Origin: Pedobacter nototheniae | GTDB lineage: Bacteria; Bacteroidota; Bacteroidia; Sphingobacteriales; Sphingobacteriaceae | Direction: 5' to 3' | Length of the DNA: 64,000 nucleotides | NCBI RefSeq assembly: GCF_004335085.1 | Contig: NZ_RQRS01000013.1 | Coordinates: 82,838-146,837 of the forward strand | Shown here: piece by piece, positions 51,667 through 61,486 of the stretch | How positions within the stretch are numbered: the first letter of the stretch is position 1 | Layout: every line of letters starts with the position of its first letter | The notes under the pieces: model-generated | What the model was told of the DNA's origin: nothing | The model's database searches: none | Seen by the model: only the letters and a program-made list of their open reading frames with translations | Made by a program: the position numbers and the translations under genes

Positions 51667-53574
51667 ATGATTTCAATAAATAATTTAACATTCCTGATTG
51701 GCTCAAGGGCCTTATATGATGAAGCGAACTGGCACATTAAACCGGGCGATAGAGCTGGCTTAATTGGTGCTAACGGGACAGGAAAATCTACACTATTAAA
51801 AATAATTGTTGGCGAGTATGCACCAACTTCTGGAACGGTTTCCATGTCTAAAGACTTGAAAATTGGATATTTAAACCAGGATTTACTTTCTTACGATTCT
51901 CACCATAGCATTTTGCATGTGGCGATGGAGGCTTTTGAGCGCCAAAACCAACTGCACGACGAAATTGAGGAATTACTAAAAAAAATAGAAACTGATTACA
52001 GTGAAGAGGTTTTATACAAATTAAGTGATAAACAACAAGAGTTTGAAGCACTTGATGGTTATAATATAGAATACCGTGCTAATGAAATTTTGGCTGGTTT
52101 AGGTTTTAGTACGGCAGATCAGCACAGACCTTTAAACACCTTTTCTGGGGGTTGGCGGATGCGTGTAATGCTTGCAAAGATTTTACTTCAAAATCCTGAT
52201 ATTTTATTACTGGATGAGCCAACCAACCACATGGATTTACCCTCAATTAAATGGCTAGAAAACTATTTAATGGGTTTTGAAGGTGCTATTGTTATCGTTT
52301 CTCACGATAGATATTTCCTGGATAAAATTGTAAACCGTACGGTAGAATCTCGTAAGGGAAAATTAACCGTTTATGCTGGTAATTACAGTTTTTATGTAGA
52401 GGAAAAAGCATTACGTGGTGAAATTCAAAAAGGAGAATTTAAAAACCAACAAGCAAAAATTAAGCAGGAAGAGCGCTTAATTGAGCGTTTTAAAGCTAAA
52501 GCGAGTAAAGCTAAAATGGCTCAATCGCGAATGAAAGCTTTGGATAAAATGGAGCGTATTGATGATGTGGATGATGATAACCCTACAGTTAACTTCAGCT
52601 TTAAATTTACAAAACCTTCTGGCAGGCATGTTGTTAGGATTGAACATGCAACAAAAAGCTATCCAAACGTACATATTTTAGAAGATGCCGAAGGTGTAAT
52701 TGAAAAGGGTGATAAAATTGCCTTAATTGGAGCCAATGGAAAGGGTAAATCTACTTTATTAAGAATTATTGCTGGCACTGAAGGCTTTGATGGCTTCTGT
52801 GAAACAGGACATAATGTTACTACTACTTTCTTCGCACAGCACCAATTAGAATCTTTACACTTAGAAAATTCTATTTTAGAAGAGTTACAGGCTTTTGCCC
52901 CAAAACATACTGATACTGAATTACGTAGTATTTTAGGTTGTTTCCTTTTTACAGGTGATGACGTATTTAAGAAAATTAAGGTTCTTTCTGGAGGCGAAAA
53001 ATCAAGAGTTGCTTTAGCAAAATCTTTAACAACAGACTCAAACTTTTTAATTCTCGATGAGCCTACCAACCACTTGGATATCCAATCGGTAAATATTTTA
53101 ATTCAGGCTTTGGATCAATTTGAAGGTACTTTTATTGCAGTATCTCACGATAGATATTTCCTGGATAATGTAGCCAACAAAATCTGGTTTATCGAAGAAG
53201 AAAAAATTAAGCAATACCCTGGAACATATGCCGAATATGAAGAATGGAATAGCAAAAGGATCATTCCAGTTTCTAAACCTATCCCAGTTAAATTACCAGA
53301 GAAACAAAAAGAAGCGCCAAAACCAACTACTCCAAACACGGCAAATCAGCTTAAAAAGTTAAACGATGAATTGCAGAAAACTGAAAAGCTTATAACTGAT
53401 TTAGAAGCATCTGTAAAAAATATTGAGGCAGAATTAGCTGATGAAAATGTATACAGCAAAGCTGATAAACTTGCCGAAGCCAACAAACGCTATTTGGCGG
53501 CTAAACAAGATTTAGATAACAGTCAGGATAAATGGGAGAGTTTGGCTGCAGAAATTATGGAGCTCGAAGGATAA
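51667..53574 (+). CDS. ABC-F family ATPase
   Basis: 635 aa from ATG 51667 (MISINNLTFLIGSRALYDEA). Two ATPase domains without membrane helices: first Walker A GANGTGKSTLLK and signature FSGGWRMRVMLA, second Walker A GANGKGKSTLLR and signature LSGGEKSRVALAKSL. An interdomain linker rich in lysine follows the first, and a coiled-coil tail ends the protein. ABC-F proteins act on the ribosome (translation factors, some antibiotic protection). The earlier frame at 51610 overlaps the promoter and is rejected. Confidence 0.92.
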   Translation: MISINNLTFLIGSRALYDEANWHIKPGDRAGLIGANGTGKSTLLKIIVGEYAPTSGTVSMSKDLKIGYLNQDLLSYDSHHSILHVAMEAFERQNQLHDEIEELLKKIETDYSEEVLYKLSDKQQEFEALDGYNIEYRANEILAGLGFSTADQHRPLNTFSGGWRMRVMLAKILLQNPDILLLDEPTNHMDLPSIKWLENYLMGFEGAIVIVSHDRYFLDKIVNRTVESRKGKLTVYAGNYSFYVEEKALRGEIQKGEFKNQQAKIKQEERLIERFKAKASKAKMAQSRMKALDKMERIDDVDDDNPTVNFSFKFTKPSGRHVVRIEHATKSYPNVHILEDAEGVIEKGDKIALIGANGKGKSTLLRIIAGTEGFDGFCETGHNVTTTFFAQHQLESLHLENSILEELQAFAPKHTDTELRSILGCFLFTGDDVFKKIKVLSGGEKSRVALAKSLTTDSNFLILDEPTNHLDIQSVNILIQALDQFEGTFIAVSHDRYFLDNVANKIWFIEEEKIKQYPGTYAEYEEWNSKRIIPVSKPIPVKLPEKQKEAPKPTTPNTANQLKKLNDELQKTEKLITDLEASVKNIEAELADENVYSKADKLAEANKRYLAAKQDLDNSQDKWESLAAEIMELEG

Positions 53575-53604
53575 TAAAATCAAAAAATAATTAATTTATA
53601 ATAT

Positions 53605-53634
53605 TAAGCCGAAGCTATTCTTCGGCTTTTTTTT
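53605..53634 (+). terminator. ABC-F terminator
   Basis: TAAGCCGAAG pairs with CTTCGGCTTTT around a short loop, followed by T's. Confidence 0.9.
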
Positions 53635-53778
53635 GCATCTTAATTTTCTAAAAAATAAAGTTTTATTTATCATTTAAGTCCAAATCACGTTTCTTCATAA
53701 ATTATTCGGGAAGTGCCAACTAATATTCAAATAAAATATACGCTTTGTCTCTTCATTTCAAAAATGTAGCTTTAACCC

Positions 53779-55056
53779 ATGCAAAAAATACTACTACCTA
53801 TATTATTTTTCATCTCTACAATAGCATTTGCCCAAAACAATACATCTTTCGTTTACGAAAACAAGATATACCTTCCTAATATAAAAACTGTACTTTGCTA
53901 CAATAGCAACAAAGAGCAATCCTTGCCTGTAATTACATTAAACTCTAACGAAACGTTAAGCTTTTCATTTGATGATTTACTCGCTGGGACAAAAAATTAT
54001 TGGTACACTGTGGAGCATTGCACATCCGATTGGCAATCTTCAAGGATTTCGAGCATTGATTATTTAGAAAGTTTTAATGATGATAGAATTATCAATTATC
54101 GTTATTCTGTTAATACCACGAGAAAATATACGCACTACGAATTAACTTTGCCTAACGATCAAATTAAACCAAAAATTAGCGGCAATTATTTACTTAAGGT
54201 TTATGAAGATGGCGATTTAAAAAAACCTGTTATTTCTCAACGTTTTTATATAGTTGATAATCAATTTGGCATTGCAGCCGAAGTAACCAATTCTTTTCAG
54301 GTTGCAGATCGCAATTCGAAGCAAAAGATTAATTTCACTATAAACCATCAAATGTCAATACCTAATCCTTATCAGGATTTAAAAGCAGTGGTGATGCAAA
54401 ATTTTAATTCGAATACTGCAATAATCAATACAAAACCGTCATTTATAAAGCCAAATCAATTAGTTTATAGCGATGTTAATACAAATGATTTTTGGGGAGA
54501 TAATGAATTCAGGAAATTTGATATTAGAAGCTTACGGTACAAAGCCGACAATGTGAAGGGCATTTATAGAGATAACGAAGCAGTTAATGTAATTTTATTT
54601 CAGGATCCATCAAGAAACACCACCGCTTACGCCAATCAGTTTGATGAAAATGGAAACTTTTTTGTACGCAATACAGATGGACGTGACGACCGTACGGAAG
54701 CAGAATATGCTGGCGTTTTGTTTACGCTAAATGCTGCTGCCCCATCCGCAAGCGGAGATGCCTATGTAGTTGGTCGTTTTAATAATTATATGCTTTCTAA
54801 TGAAAACAAGCTCATTTATGACCCTGGAAAGAAACAATTTTATGGCAATATTTTAATCAAGCAAGGGCTTTATGATTATGAATACGCGTGGAATGATAAA
54901 ACTACGAACACAGTTGAAAAGCGACCATTTGAAGGTTCATTTTTTGAAACTGAAAACACATATCAAATTTTCGCTTACTACCGCAGGCCGGGTGCCAGAT
55001 GGGATAGCTTATTAGGCTTTACACAAATTGCCAATAAAATTTCTGAAAGAAGATAA
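53779..55056 (+). CDS. Type IX secretion system plug protein (DUF5103)
   Basis: 425 aa. A signal peptide (about 1-19, ending AFAQ) is followed by beta-sandwich domains: [20 protein letters not shown], then [20 protein letters not shown] and the [16 protein letters not shown] block. The pattern matches the T9SS plug family (formerly DUF5103), which seals the SprA translocon on the periplasmic side. No other T9SS gene is in the window, as is common since the genes are scattered. It is monocistronic and convergent with the amylase gene. Confidence 0.82.
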   Translation: MQKILLPILFFISTIAFAQNNTSFVYENKIYLPNIKTVLCYNSNKEQSLPVITLNSNETLSFSFDDLLAGTKNYWYTVEHCTSDWQSSRISSIDYLESFNDDRIINYRYSVNTTRKYTHYELTLPNDQIKPKISGNYLLKVYEDGDLKKPVISQRFYIVDNQFGIAAEVTNSFQVADRNSKQKINFTINHQMSIPNPYQDLKAVVMQNFNSNTAIINTKPSFIKPNQLVYSDVNTNDFWGDNEFRKFDIRSLRYKADNVKGIYRDNEAVNVILFQDPSRNTTAYANQFDENGNFFVRNTDGRDDRTEAEYAGVLFTLNAAAPSASGDAYVVGRFNNYMLSNENKLIYDPGKKQFYGNILIKQGLYDYEYAWNDKTTNTVEKRPFEGSFFETENTYQIFAYYRRPGARWDSLLGFTQIANKISERR

Positions 55057-55063
55057 TTTTTTA

Positions 55064-55099
55064 AAATCCGCTGGATAGATTTAATTATCCAGCGGTTAA
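55064..55099. terminator. Bidirectional terminator between the T9SS plug and amylase genes
   Basis: CCGCTGGATA (55068-55077) pairs with TATCCAGCGG (55086-55095) around an 8-nt loop; A/T tracts on both sides. Confidence 0.85.
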
Positions 55100-55100
55100 A

Positions 55101-56591
55101 TTAATTTGTTTTTAAAACCCATACACTTACACTTCCAGGGTTGCAATGAAATTCTGCCCATCCGTTTTCGCCAATAATAACCTCCTGCTCACGATAGCCT
55201 AAAGCATCGATAAAGGTTTTGCCGGCAAATTTCTCTCCTACTTCCATTTCTTTAAAACCTTCTTCGCCTGTGCTCAGTACTACGGCTAAACCGCTATTTT
55301 CATGTTCATCATCCCCCTCACGCGTCCAGCCTACACAATTGCCATGATCAAAGTAATCACGTTGTTCTCCGTAAGCCAAAGCCGAGCGAATTTTACTCAT
55401 ATTTTCCAATTCCGGTAAAATTGCAAGTTCTATATGAGTATCTTCCCCTTCAGGATTTTTGTCATCGTAAATACCACCGTATAAATCAGGAAAGAACAAA
55501 CAAGGAATCCCCTGGATTCTTAATAAAATAATTGCGTAGGCAATCGGTCTGAACCAAAACTCTACATAAGATTCTAAAGCTTGTAAAGGTTGTGAATCGT
55601 GATTATCGACAAAAGTAACGGCTAATTCTGGGTGAAGCTGAACCAAAGTATTATCAAAAATGGTACGCATATCAAAATTATTTCCATCCAAACTGGCGAG
55701 ATAAAAATTGTGATGCAAGAGAGAGTCAAATAATTGTGCCCTTCCCTGAGTAACATCGATATACTCAACCATACCTTCAGTACTAATCACATCCCAGTTT
55801 TCGGCAACAATAAAAAAGTTTCTATTAAATTTTTGGTTAAGATGGTCAATCCATTCGTTAATAAACTGAGGGTTGATGTGTTTTACAGCATCCAGGCGAA
55901 AGCCATCAACTTTAGTGTTTTCTACTAACCACTCTCCCCAATATTTCAATTCCTCTACCACCGCTTGGTTTCGATAATCAATGTCATTAAACATTAAATA
56001 ATCATAATTACCAAACTCTGTAGATGGAACTTCCTCAAAGCTTTCTCCTGCATGGTTTTGGATAGAATAAATTGCTGTTTGTTTTAAATCTTCTGCCCAA
56101 TCTACCCCACTAAAACATTGGTGATCCCAGATAAATTCAGAATATTTCCCCTTTCTAGCAGGAAATGTAAACTTTGTCCATGCTTCTATTTCAAAAACAT
56201 CACTGGTAAATTCGTTCCTATCCTCTTCGTTAACTGTTCTTACCTGAATTTTTTCAAGCTCATCACCCCCAGCCTTATGGTTAAAAACCACATCTGCCAG
56301 CACTGAAATGTCTTGATCGTGTAAAGATTCTATCGCCTTAGTATATTCATCTTTAGCGCCATATTTGGTGTTTATACTTCCTTTCTGGTCGAACTCACCC
56401 AAATCGAACAAATCATAAACATCGTAACCAACAGAATAACCACCTGTACTAGCCTTGTAAGCAGGCGGCAACCAAACAGATGTGATACCTATTTCTTTCA
56501 AGTGTTTAGCATCATTAGCTACTTTAACCCACAAATTTTGTTCTTCGTTATAATACCAATGAAAATATTGGATAATGGTTTGATTTTGCAT
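55101..56591 (-). CDS. GH13 alpha-amylase (cytoplasmic)
   Basis: 496 aa with no signal peptide. Glycoside hydrolase family 13 blocks: SVLADVVFNHKAG, VDGFRLDAVKHI (nucleophile aspartate), FFIVAENWDV (acid/base glutamate) and VTFVDNHDSQPLQ (third aspartate). The short beta-rich C-terminal domain ends GSVSVWVLKTN. It cuts internal alpha-1,4 glucan bonds, likely in storage polysaccharide or maltodextrin use. No sus-type genes flank it. Confidence 0.9.
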   Translation of the reverse strand: MQNQTIIQYFHWYYNEEQNLWVKVANDAKHLKEIGITSVWLPPAYKASTGGYSVGYDVYDLFDLGEFDQKGSINTKYGAKDEYTKAIESLHDQDISVLADVVFNHKAGGDELEKIQVRTVNEEDRNEFTSDVFEIEAWTKFTFPARKGKYSEFIWDHQCFSGVDWAEDLKQTAIYSIQNHAGESFEEVPSTEFGNYDYLMFNDIDYRNQAVVEELKYWGEWLVENTKVDGFRLDAVKHINPQFINEWIDHLNQKFNRNFFIVAENWDVISTEGMVEYIDVTQGRAQLFDSLLHHNFYLASLDGNNFDMRTIFDNTLVQLHPELAVTFVDNHDSQPLQALESYVEFWFRPIAYAIILLRIQGIPCLFFPDLYGGIYDDKNPEGEDTHIELAILPELENMSKIRSALAYGEQRDYFDHGNCVGWTREGDDEHENSGLAVVLSTGEEGFKEMEVGEKFAGKTFIDALGYREQEVIIGENGWAEFHCNPGSVSVWVLKTN

Positions 56592-56684
56592 TAATTGAGT
56601 TTTATGCTATGATAACATGATATTTTTTTAATTGTTTTAGCTAATTGAACAATGATTTGCATATAATTTTGTTACAATTTTACG

Positions 56685-56692
56685 TACTTTTG
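56685..56692 (+). promoter_or_regulatory. -7 element of the thioesterase gene
   Basis: TACTTTTG ends 9 nt before the preferred ATG at 56702, another near-leaderless arrangement. Confidence 0.55.
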
Positions 56693-56701
56693 CGGCAAGT
56701 T

Positions 56702-57223
56702 ATGAGTTTGAAAAAGAAATTTGCCCGAGAAAGTTTTACAATAATGAATGAATTGGTGTTGCCCAATGATACCAATACACTTAATAACCTAATGGGTGGC
56801 CGTTTGCTACACTGGATGGATATTGCGGCAGCAATTTCGGCTCAAAAACATTGCAATCGTATTGTTGTAACTGCTTCTGTAGATAATGTTTCTTTTAAAC
56901 ACCCCATTAAACTAGGTGATGTTATCACTATTGAAGCCAAAGTTACGCGTGCTTTTAATACCTCAGTAGAAGTGAGACTTGATGTTTGGGCTGAGAATAT
57001 TCCTAGCGGTGCCAGACAAAAAAGTAATGAAGCTTATTATACTTTTGTAGCTGTTGATCAAAGTGCTAGAACCATTCCTGTGCCTGAATTAGTACCTGAA
57101 AGTAAAGAAGAGATAGAACTTTTTGATGGTGCACTACGCCGCAGACAATTGCGCTTGGTTTTAGGTGGAAAAATGAACCCTGATGATGCAAGTGAGTTGA
57201 AAGCTTTATTCTTTAAAGCGTAA
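56702..57223 (+). CDS. Acyl-CoA thioesterase (hotdog fold)
   Basis: 173 aa from ATG 56702 (MSLKKKFARESFTIMNELVL). The YciA/BACH pattern TNTLNNLMGGRLLHWMDIAA, with asparagine/aspartate in the active-site helix, then VDNVSFKHPIKLGDVITIEA. It hydrolyses acyl-CoA to free CoA and fatty acid; chain preference unknown. A longer reading from 56645 includes the promoter and is not preferred. Confidence 0.85.
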   Translation: MSLKKKFARESFTIMNELVLPNDTNTLNNLMGGRLLHWMDIAAAISAQKHCNRIVVTASVDNVSFKHPIKLGDVITIEAKVTRAFNTSVEVRLDVWAENIPSGARQKSNEAYYTFVAVDQSARTIPVPELVPESKEEIELFDGALRRRQLRLVLGGKMNPDDASELKALFFKA

Positions 57224-57290
57224 TTTTACATTTTTTTTCGACTACTTATATTGATTGTACTATTTTAGCAGTGTTTAATACGCTAAAAAT

Positions 57291-58475
57291 ATGACAACTT
57301 ATACGATATTAATTATTTTAAGCGGATTAGTAATATTCTCTTATCTGTTTGATTTGGTGGCAAGTAAAACCAAAATACCATCGGTTTTACTATTGCTTTT
57401 ATTGGGTATTGGCTTGCGTTTATTGGTTGATAACCTACAACTCCATACTTTCAATTTTCTATCTATTTTACCAACTTTAGGAACTGTAGGCTTAATTTTA
57501 ATCGTTTTTGAAGGTTCACTGGAGTTGAAGTATGATAAGGAGAAAAACAAAATTATCAGAAGTGCTTTCCTATCTGCATTTTTCATTTTAATCAGCACAG
57601 TTGTATTCATTACCTTTATAATTTATCAAATTACCCATCAGGGATTATATGTTTGCATAGCCAATGCCATTCCTTTTAGCGTAATCAGTTCTGCAATTGC
57701 AATTCCATCGGCTGCCGCACTCGGCAATAAGGATAAGGAATTTGTGATTTATGAATCTTCTTTCTCTGATATTCTAGGGATCATTATCTTCAACTTTGCC
57801 ATTACCAATCCCTCAATTTCTTATTCATCTTTTGTAAGTTTAGGTTTAAGCACCTTTCTTATTATTCTTTTTTCGGCAATTGCCTGCATAGTTTTACTTT
57901 ATATTATGGGTAAACTGGTGCACCACATTAAGTTTTTTCTAATTATTTCGATTCTGATTTTGGTTTATGCCATTGGTCAATCCCATCACCTATCATCCTT
58001 AGTTTTAATTTTAAGTACGGGTTTATTCTTAAATAATGCAGATACCATTCAAAATGCATGGTTTAGGAGTGTTTTCCTATATAAAAATCTTACCGCAGAT
58101 TTATCTCAACTTTATCAATTATCTGCAGAAAGCGCCTTTATTTTACGTACTTTTTTCTTTGTAATTTTCGGTTTCACCATGAATATTTATGAATTGAATG
58201 ATAAACCGGTATTAGCAAATGGATTGTTTATATTAATTTCCATTTACGCCATTAGATGGGTTTGTTTGAAGTTTTTTAAGGACGGTTTACCTACGCCTAT
58301 TTTATACATTGCCCCCAGGGGATTAATCAGTATTTTACTATACTTTAACTTGCCTAACTCATTGAAAATACCAGAGGTAGGTACTTCATTTTTATTTTTG
58401 GTTGTATTAGGATCGAGCTTAGTTATGACGCTTGGATTGATGTTGAGCAACAGAAAAAAAGAAGTCGAAATTTAA
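57291..58475 (+). CDS. Cation:proton antiporter (CPA1/NhaP-like)
   Basis: 394 aa with about 11-12 membrane helices. Early VLLLLLLGIGLRLL, GLILIVFEGSLELK, PFSVISSAIAIPSAAAL and a SFSDILGIIIFNF block with conserved aspartate match the Na+/H+ antiporter fold. It exchanges protons for Na+ or K+ across the inner membrane. No C-terminal regulatory domain. The 3' end overlaps the convergent gene by 4 nt. Confidence 0.83.
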   Translation: MTTYTILIILSGLVIFSYLFDLVASKTKIPSVLLLLLLGIGLRLLVDNLQLHTFNFLSILPTLGTVGLILIVFEGSLELKYDKEKNKIIRSAFLSAFFILISTVVFITFIIYQITHQGLYVCIANAIPFSVISSAIAIPSAAALGNKDKEFVIYESSFSDILGIIIFNFAITNPSISYSSFVSLGLSTFLIILFSAIACIVLLYIMGKLVHHIKFFLIISILILVYAIGQSHHLSSLVLILSTGLFLNNADTIQNAWFRSVFLYKNLTADLSQLYQLSAESAFILRTFFFVIFGFTMNIYELNDKPVLANGLFILISIYAIRWVCLKFFKDGLPTPILYIAPRGLISILLYFNLPNSLKIPEVGTSFLFLVVLGSSLVMTLGLMLSNRKKEVEI

Positions 58476-59050
58476 GGCTTAAAGTTAGCAGACATTGCTT
58501 TCATCCTAAGTAATTCTGCCTTTGTATCTGGATTTAGCTGATAGTTTACTGTATAATAACTCAGTTCATTTAGTACACTTAAATACTGCTGTTGATCACA
58601 TTTAATTTTATAATTGGCAACACTCGGGTTTATACTTTGAATGGGCGCTGCTAAAAGGTTTCCTGTAATGTTGATTGCCGCAGCAGCAATATGCCCTCTT
58701 ATTTCTTCTCCCATAGTTGGGTCCTTTTCACCCCATTTTCTTACGAGCGCACCATTTTGGTTTTTTTCAAAGTTATTTTTACTCCAAGGGTCATAAGTAA
58801 TAAATTTAATAAATTCCTTATCCCCACTTTTCAAAACCTTTAATTTAATCTGCTTAATAGTAGAAAAACTAATAAGTTCAAGCTTATTATCTCTATTTAT
58901 TATAACATTAGCTGAATCTACCTGATATAAAATACCTTTTTGGGTACCACTTAAAGTTTTAATAGTTGCAAAATAAGGTTTTACGGTTCGTTGTGCAGAA
59001 GCAGTTAAAATAAAGGCGCTGCAAAAAACCACTAAAAAGAAAGCTTTCAT
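58472..59050 (-). CDS. Exported protein of unknown function
   Basis: 192 aa with a signal peptide (about 1-19, ending TASAQ). The body begins VKPYFATIKTLSGTQKGILY and has SNVIINRDNKLELISFSTIK, a beta-rich pattern with no recognised domain. A tyrosine/leucine-rich C-terminus (QYLSVLNELSYYTVNYQL) follows. Location is periplasmic by inference. No neighbours on its strand. Confidence 0.55.
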   Translation of the reverse strand: MKAFFLVVFCSAFILTASAQRTVKPYFATIKTLSGTQKGILYQVDSANVIINRDNKLELISFSTIKQIKLKVLKSGDKEFIKFITYDPWSKNNFEKNQNGALVRKWGEKDPTMGEEIRGHIAAAAINITGNLLAAPIQSINPSVANYKIKCDQQQYLSVLNELSYYTVNYQLNPDTKAELLRMKAMSANFKP

Positions 59051-59124
59051 ATATAGAACGTTTAGATGTCATAAATATAGCTGCTTTCTTTTGATATTAT
59101 GCGAGCGATTAGAGAAAAGTATTT

Positions 59125-59529
59125 TTAACTTCCCATTTCCAAAATCTTATCAAATTCTTCTGCTTTTAGTGGCATAACTGATAAGCGCCCTTGGCGAACT
59201 AAAGAAATATCTTGTAAACTTTCTTCCGCCTTAATTTGCTCTAAGGAAACTGGATTTTTTAAGCTCTCAACAGGTGATAGATCAACCACAACCCAGTTTG
59301 CATCTTCCGTTGTAGGGTCTTGATAAAATTCTCTAACAACTTTAGCTACTCCAACTACATTTTTACCTTCATTACTGTGGTAAAAAAGAACCAGATCGCC
59401 TTCTTTCATGGCTTTTAAATTGTTTCGTGCCTGATAATTACGAACACCATCCCAAAAGGTACGTCCATCTTCATTAAATTTGTCCCAACTATATTTAAAA
59501 GGCTCACTTTTTACTAACCAATGATTCAT
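59125..59529 (-). CDS. EVE-domain protein
   Basis: 134 aa, one EVE (PUA-like) domain: MNHWLVKSEPFKYSWDKF, RTFWDGVRNYQARNNLKAMK and GDLVLFYHSNEGKNVVGVAK. EVE domains bind modified bases in DNA or RNA; here there is no partner domain. Function in the cell is not established. No restriction or modification genes flank it. Confidence 0.9.
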   Translation of the reverse strand: MNHWLVKSEPFKYSWDKFNEDGRTFWDGVRNYQARNNLKAMKEGDLVLFYHSNEGKNVVGVAKVVREFYQDPTTEDANWVVVDLSPVESLKNPVSLEQIKAEESLQDISLVRQGRLSVMPLKAEEFDKILEMGS

Positions 59530-59623
59530 AGAATTTTATTTGTAGCAAAACTAATAAATTGCCCAAATAACAGTGTAGTTTCTTTCAAAATATTAGATTT
59601 GAGTAAATCTAAGATCTCAAATT

Positions 59624-59950
59624 ATGAACGTTCTAAAATATTTTAACCAAATATGTTTTTTAACTTATATGGCACTTATTATTGTTGCTATTTTTAAGTT
59701 TTTCCATTTACCCTTTACTGAAATTATTAGTTCAATTAGTGCTTTCATGATGTTATTTTTTATCATCCTTTGCCTATTTGAAATAAACAATTCTGAAAAA
59801 TTTAGTTTTAATGAAAAAGTTATGTGGACAAGTGGCTTAATTATATTTAGTGTACTTACCGCATTTATATATGCTGTTAGCGGTAGGACAAAGCTTTTGA
59901 AAACTTATAAAATTTTAAAAAGACCCGTTGAAAAATTTAGATCACGATAA
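59624..59950 (+). CDS. Small membrane protein of unknown function
   Basis: 108 aa with three membrane helices (FLTYMALIIVAIFKFF, IISSISAFMMLFFIILCLF, VMWTSGLIIFSVLTAFIYAV) and a basic tail (KILKRPVEKFRSR). No signature recognised. It is isolated and upstream of the sigma factor operon by 160 bp. A -33/-7 pair was not clear. Confidence 0.55.
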   Translation: MNVLKYFNQICFLTYMALIIVAIFKFFHLPFTEIISSISAFMMLFFIILCLFEINNSEKFSFNEKVMWTSGLIIFSVLTAFIYAVSGRTKLLKTYKILKRPVEKFRSR

Positions 59951-60113
59951 AAAGATTTCTATCTTATCAAATCCGAACTTATTTAAAATAAGCTCTTAAA
60001 CGCTACATGAAAAGATAACATTTAACATTTTTTAAAATATTATGCAACATTATTAGGAATACTGCGACTTCCATATAGAGACAGCATAAACCTATAAAAT
60101 TACGAGCTCAATT

Positions 60114-60674
60114 TTGCAATCGACAGAAAAAATAACTGATCAGGAACTAATTACGATGTGCCAGCAGGGCAAAGACTATGGCTACACGGGATTGTACAAC
60201 AAATATGCAAAACGCATTTACAATTCCATTAGTCGTATTATTTCCCATACGGCTGAAGCGGAGGATATTTTGCAGGAAACTTTTTTCTCTGTATTTGGCG
60301 ATCTGGATAAATTAAAGGGGATAAATAATTTTGAGGCTTGGGTTAGGAGAATGGCAATTAACAGATCGATTTCTCATTTACGAAAAAAGAAAATTGTTTT
60401 TTCAGAGTTGGGTGATACTCAATTTGTAGCGGAGGAAGATTATGATGCAAACGAAAATGAAATATTTGAATGCAAGGTGGAAGATATAAAAAGGTGTATT
60501 GAAGAGCTGGCACCTGGTTTTAAAACGATATTAAATTTATATCTATTTGAAAAAATGACCCAGGAAGAAATTGCAGAAATGTTAGGGCTGTCTCATGCTA
60601 CGGTAAGAACGCAATACCACCGGGCAAAGAAGAAAATTTTATTATCATTAAAGGACAAGTCTTATTATGAATGA
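60114..60674 (+). CDS. ECF-type RNA polymerase sigma factor
   Basis: 186 aa. Region 2 has AEAEDILQETFFSVFGDL, with the DNA-melting segment around NNFEAWVRRMAINRSISHL; region 4 HTH is MTQEEIAEMLGLSHATVRTQ plus YHRAKKKIL. The chosen start is TTG; the next in-frame ATG is at 60156 (MCQQGKDYGY), so the N-terminus is uncertain. It overlaps the downstream anti-sigma-like gene by 8 nt, as sigma/anti-sigma pairs often do. Confidence 0.88.
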   Translation: MQSTEKITDQELITMCQQGKDYGYTGLYNKYAKRIYNSISRIISHTAEAEDILQETFFSVFGDLDKLKGINNFEAWVRRMAINRSISHLRKKKIVFSELGDTQFVAEEDYDANENEIFECKVEDIKRCIEELAPGFKTILNLYLFEKMTQEEIAEMLGLSHATVRTQYHRAKKKILLSLKDKSYYE

Positions 60675-61458
60675 TCCAATAAAAGAATTTATAGAACAAA
60701 ACAGGGCAGAATTTGATGATCTGGAAGCTCCAGCATTCAATATTGAAGCTTTTAAAGCTAGAATAAACCCTGAACCTAAAAGAAAAAGTAAGGTAATTTC
60801 GCTTTATGGAGGTACCAAATGGTTAGTGGCAGCATCTATACTAGTTGCAATTGGTACAACTTTTTTCTTTTTAAATAGAGAGGATATGGTTACTAATGAT
60901 AAAATTGTTCAAACGGTAAAACCCCTTAAAAAGCAATCAAATCAACCAGTTATCGAAAAGGTAGAAACCAGTAATCAGCCTTTAAAAACCATCCCTGGGG
61001 CGATTCACATGGTTGCTAAAACGAAAAATAAGGTGGAAGAAAAACAATCCATTGCCACAATTTCGCATGCTGATCTTTTTGATAGGCTTACTGATAGTAC
61101 ATCTGCAAGTACAAGACTTTCGGCTATACTGGATATAGAAAAAAGTGGCTCAATAAGCAACAGCACCATAGATATGTTGTACAAAACGCTAAATGAGGAT
61201 GGAAATAGCAATGTTAGGCTGGCGGCTTTAGGGATTATGGAAAAATATAGTGATGATAGTTATGTATCAGCTTTGCTGGTGCGTTCTTTAAACACTCAAA
61301 ATGATCCAATGGTGCAGTTAGGACTGGTTAATTTATTGGGCAAAATGAAAAACATTAACATCAATAATGAGCTTTATGCCCTTGCAAACAACCCTAATAC
61401 GTTTAATGCCGTTAAAGATGAGGCTTACATTTTACTACTTAAAGAAGACAAATTATAA
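60667..61458 (+). CDS. Anti-sigma-like membrane protein with HEAT-type repeats
   Basis: 263 aa. A cytoplasmic N-terminus (MNDPIKEFIEQNRAEFDDL) precedes one membrane helix (about 49-68, KWLVAASILVAIGTTFFFL), then a linker and helical HEAT-like repeats in the periplasm (DSTSASTRLSAILDIEKSG, SNVRLAALGIMEKYSDD, DPMVQLGLVNLLGKM). The layout and coupling to the sigma gene suggest an anti-sigma factor with a periplasmic sensing part, though no ZAS or FecR motif was recognised. Confidence 0.68.
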   Translation: MNDPIKEFIEQNRAEFDDLEAPAFNIEAFKARINPEPKRKSKVISLYGGTKWLVAASILVAIGTTFFFLNREDMVTNDKIVQTVKPLKKQSNQPVIEKVETSNQPLKTIPGAIHMVAKTKNKVEEKQSIATISHADLFDRLTDSTSASTRLSAILDIEKSGSISNSTIDMLYKTLNEDGNSNVRLAALGIMEKYSDDSYVSALLVRSLNTQNDPMVQLGLVNLLGKMKNININNELYALANNPNTFNAVKDEAYILLLKEDKL

Positions 61459-61486
61459 TAAAAGATATAACTTAAAAATCAAACAA

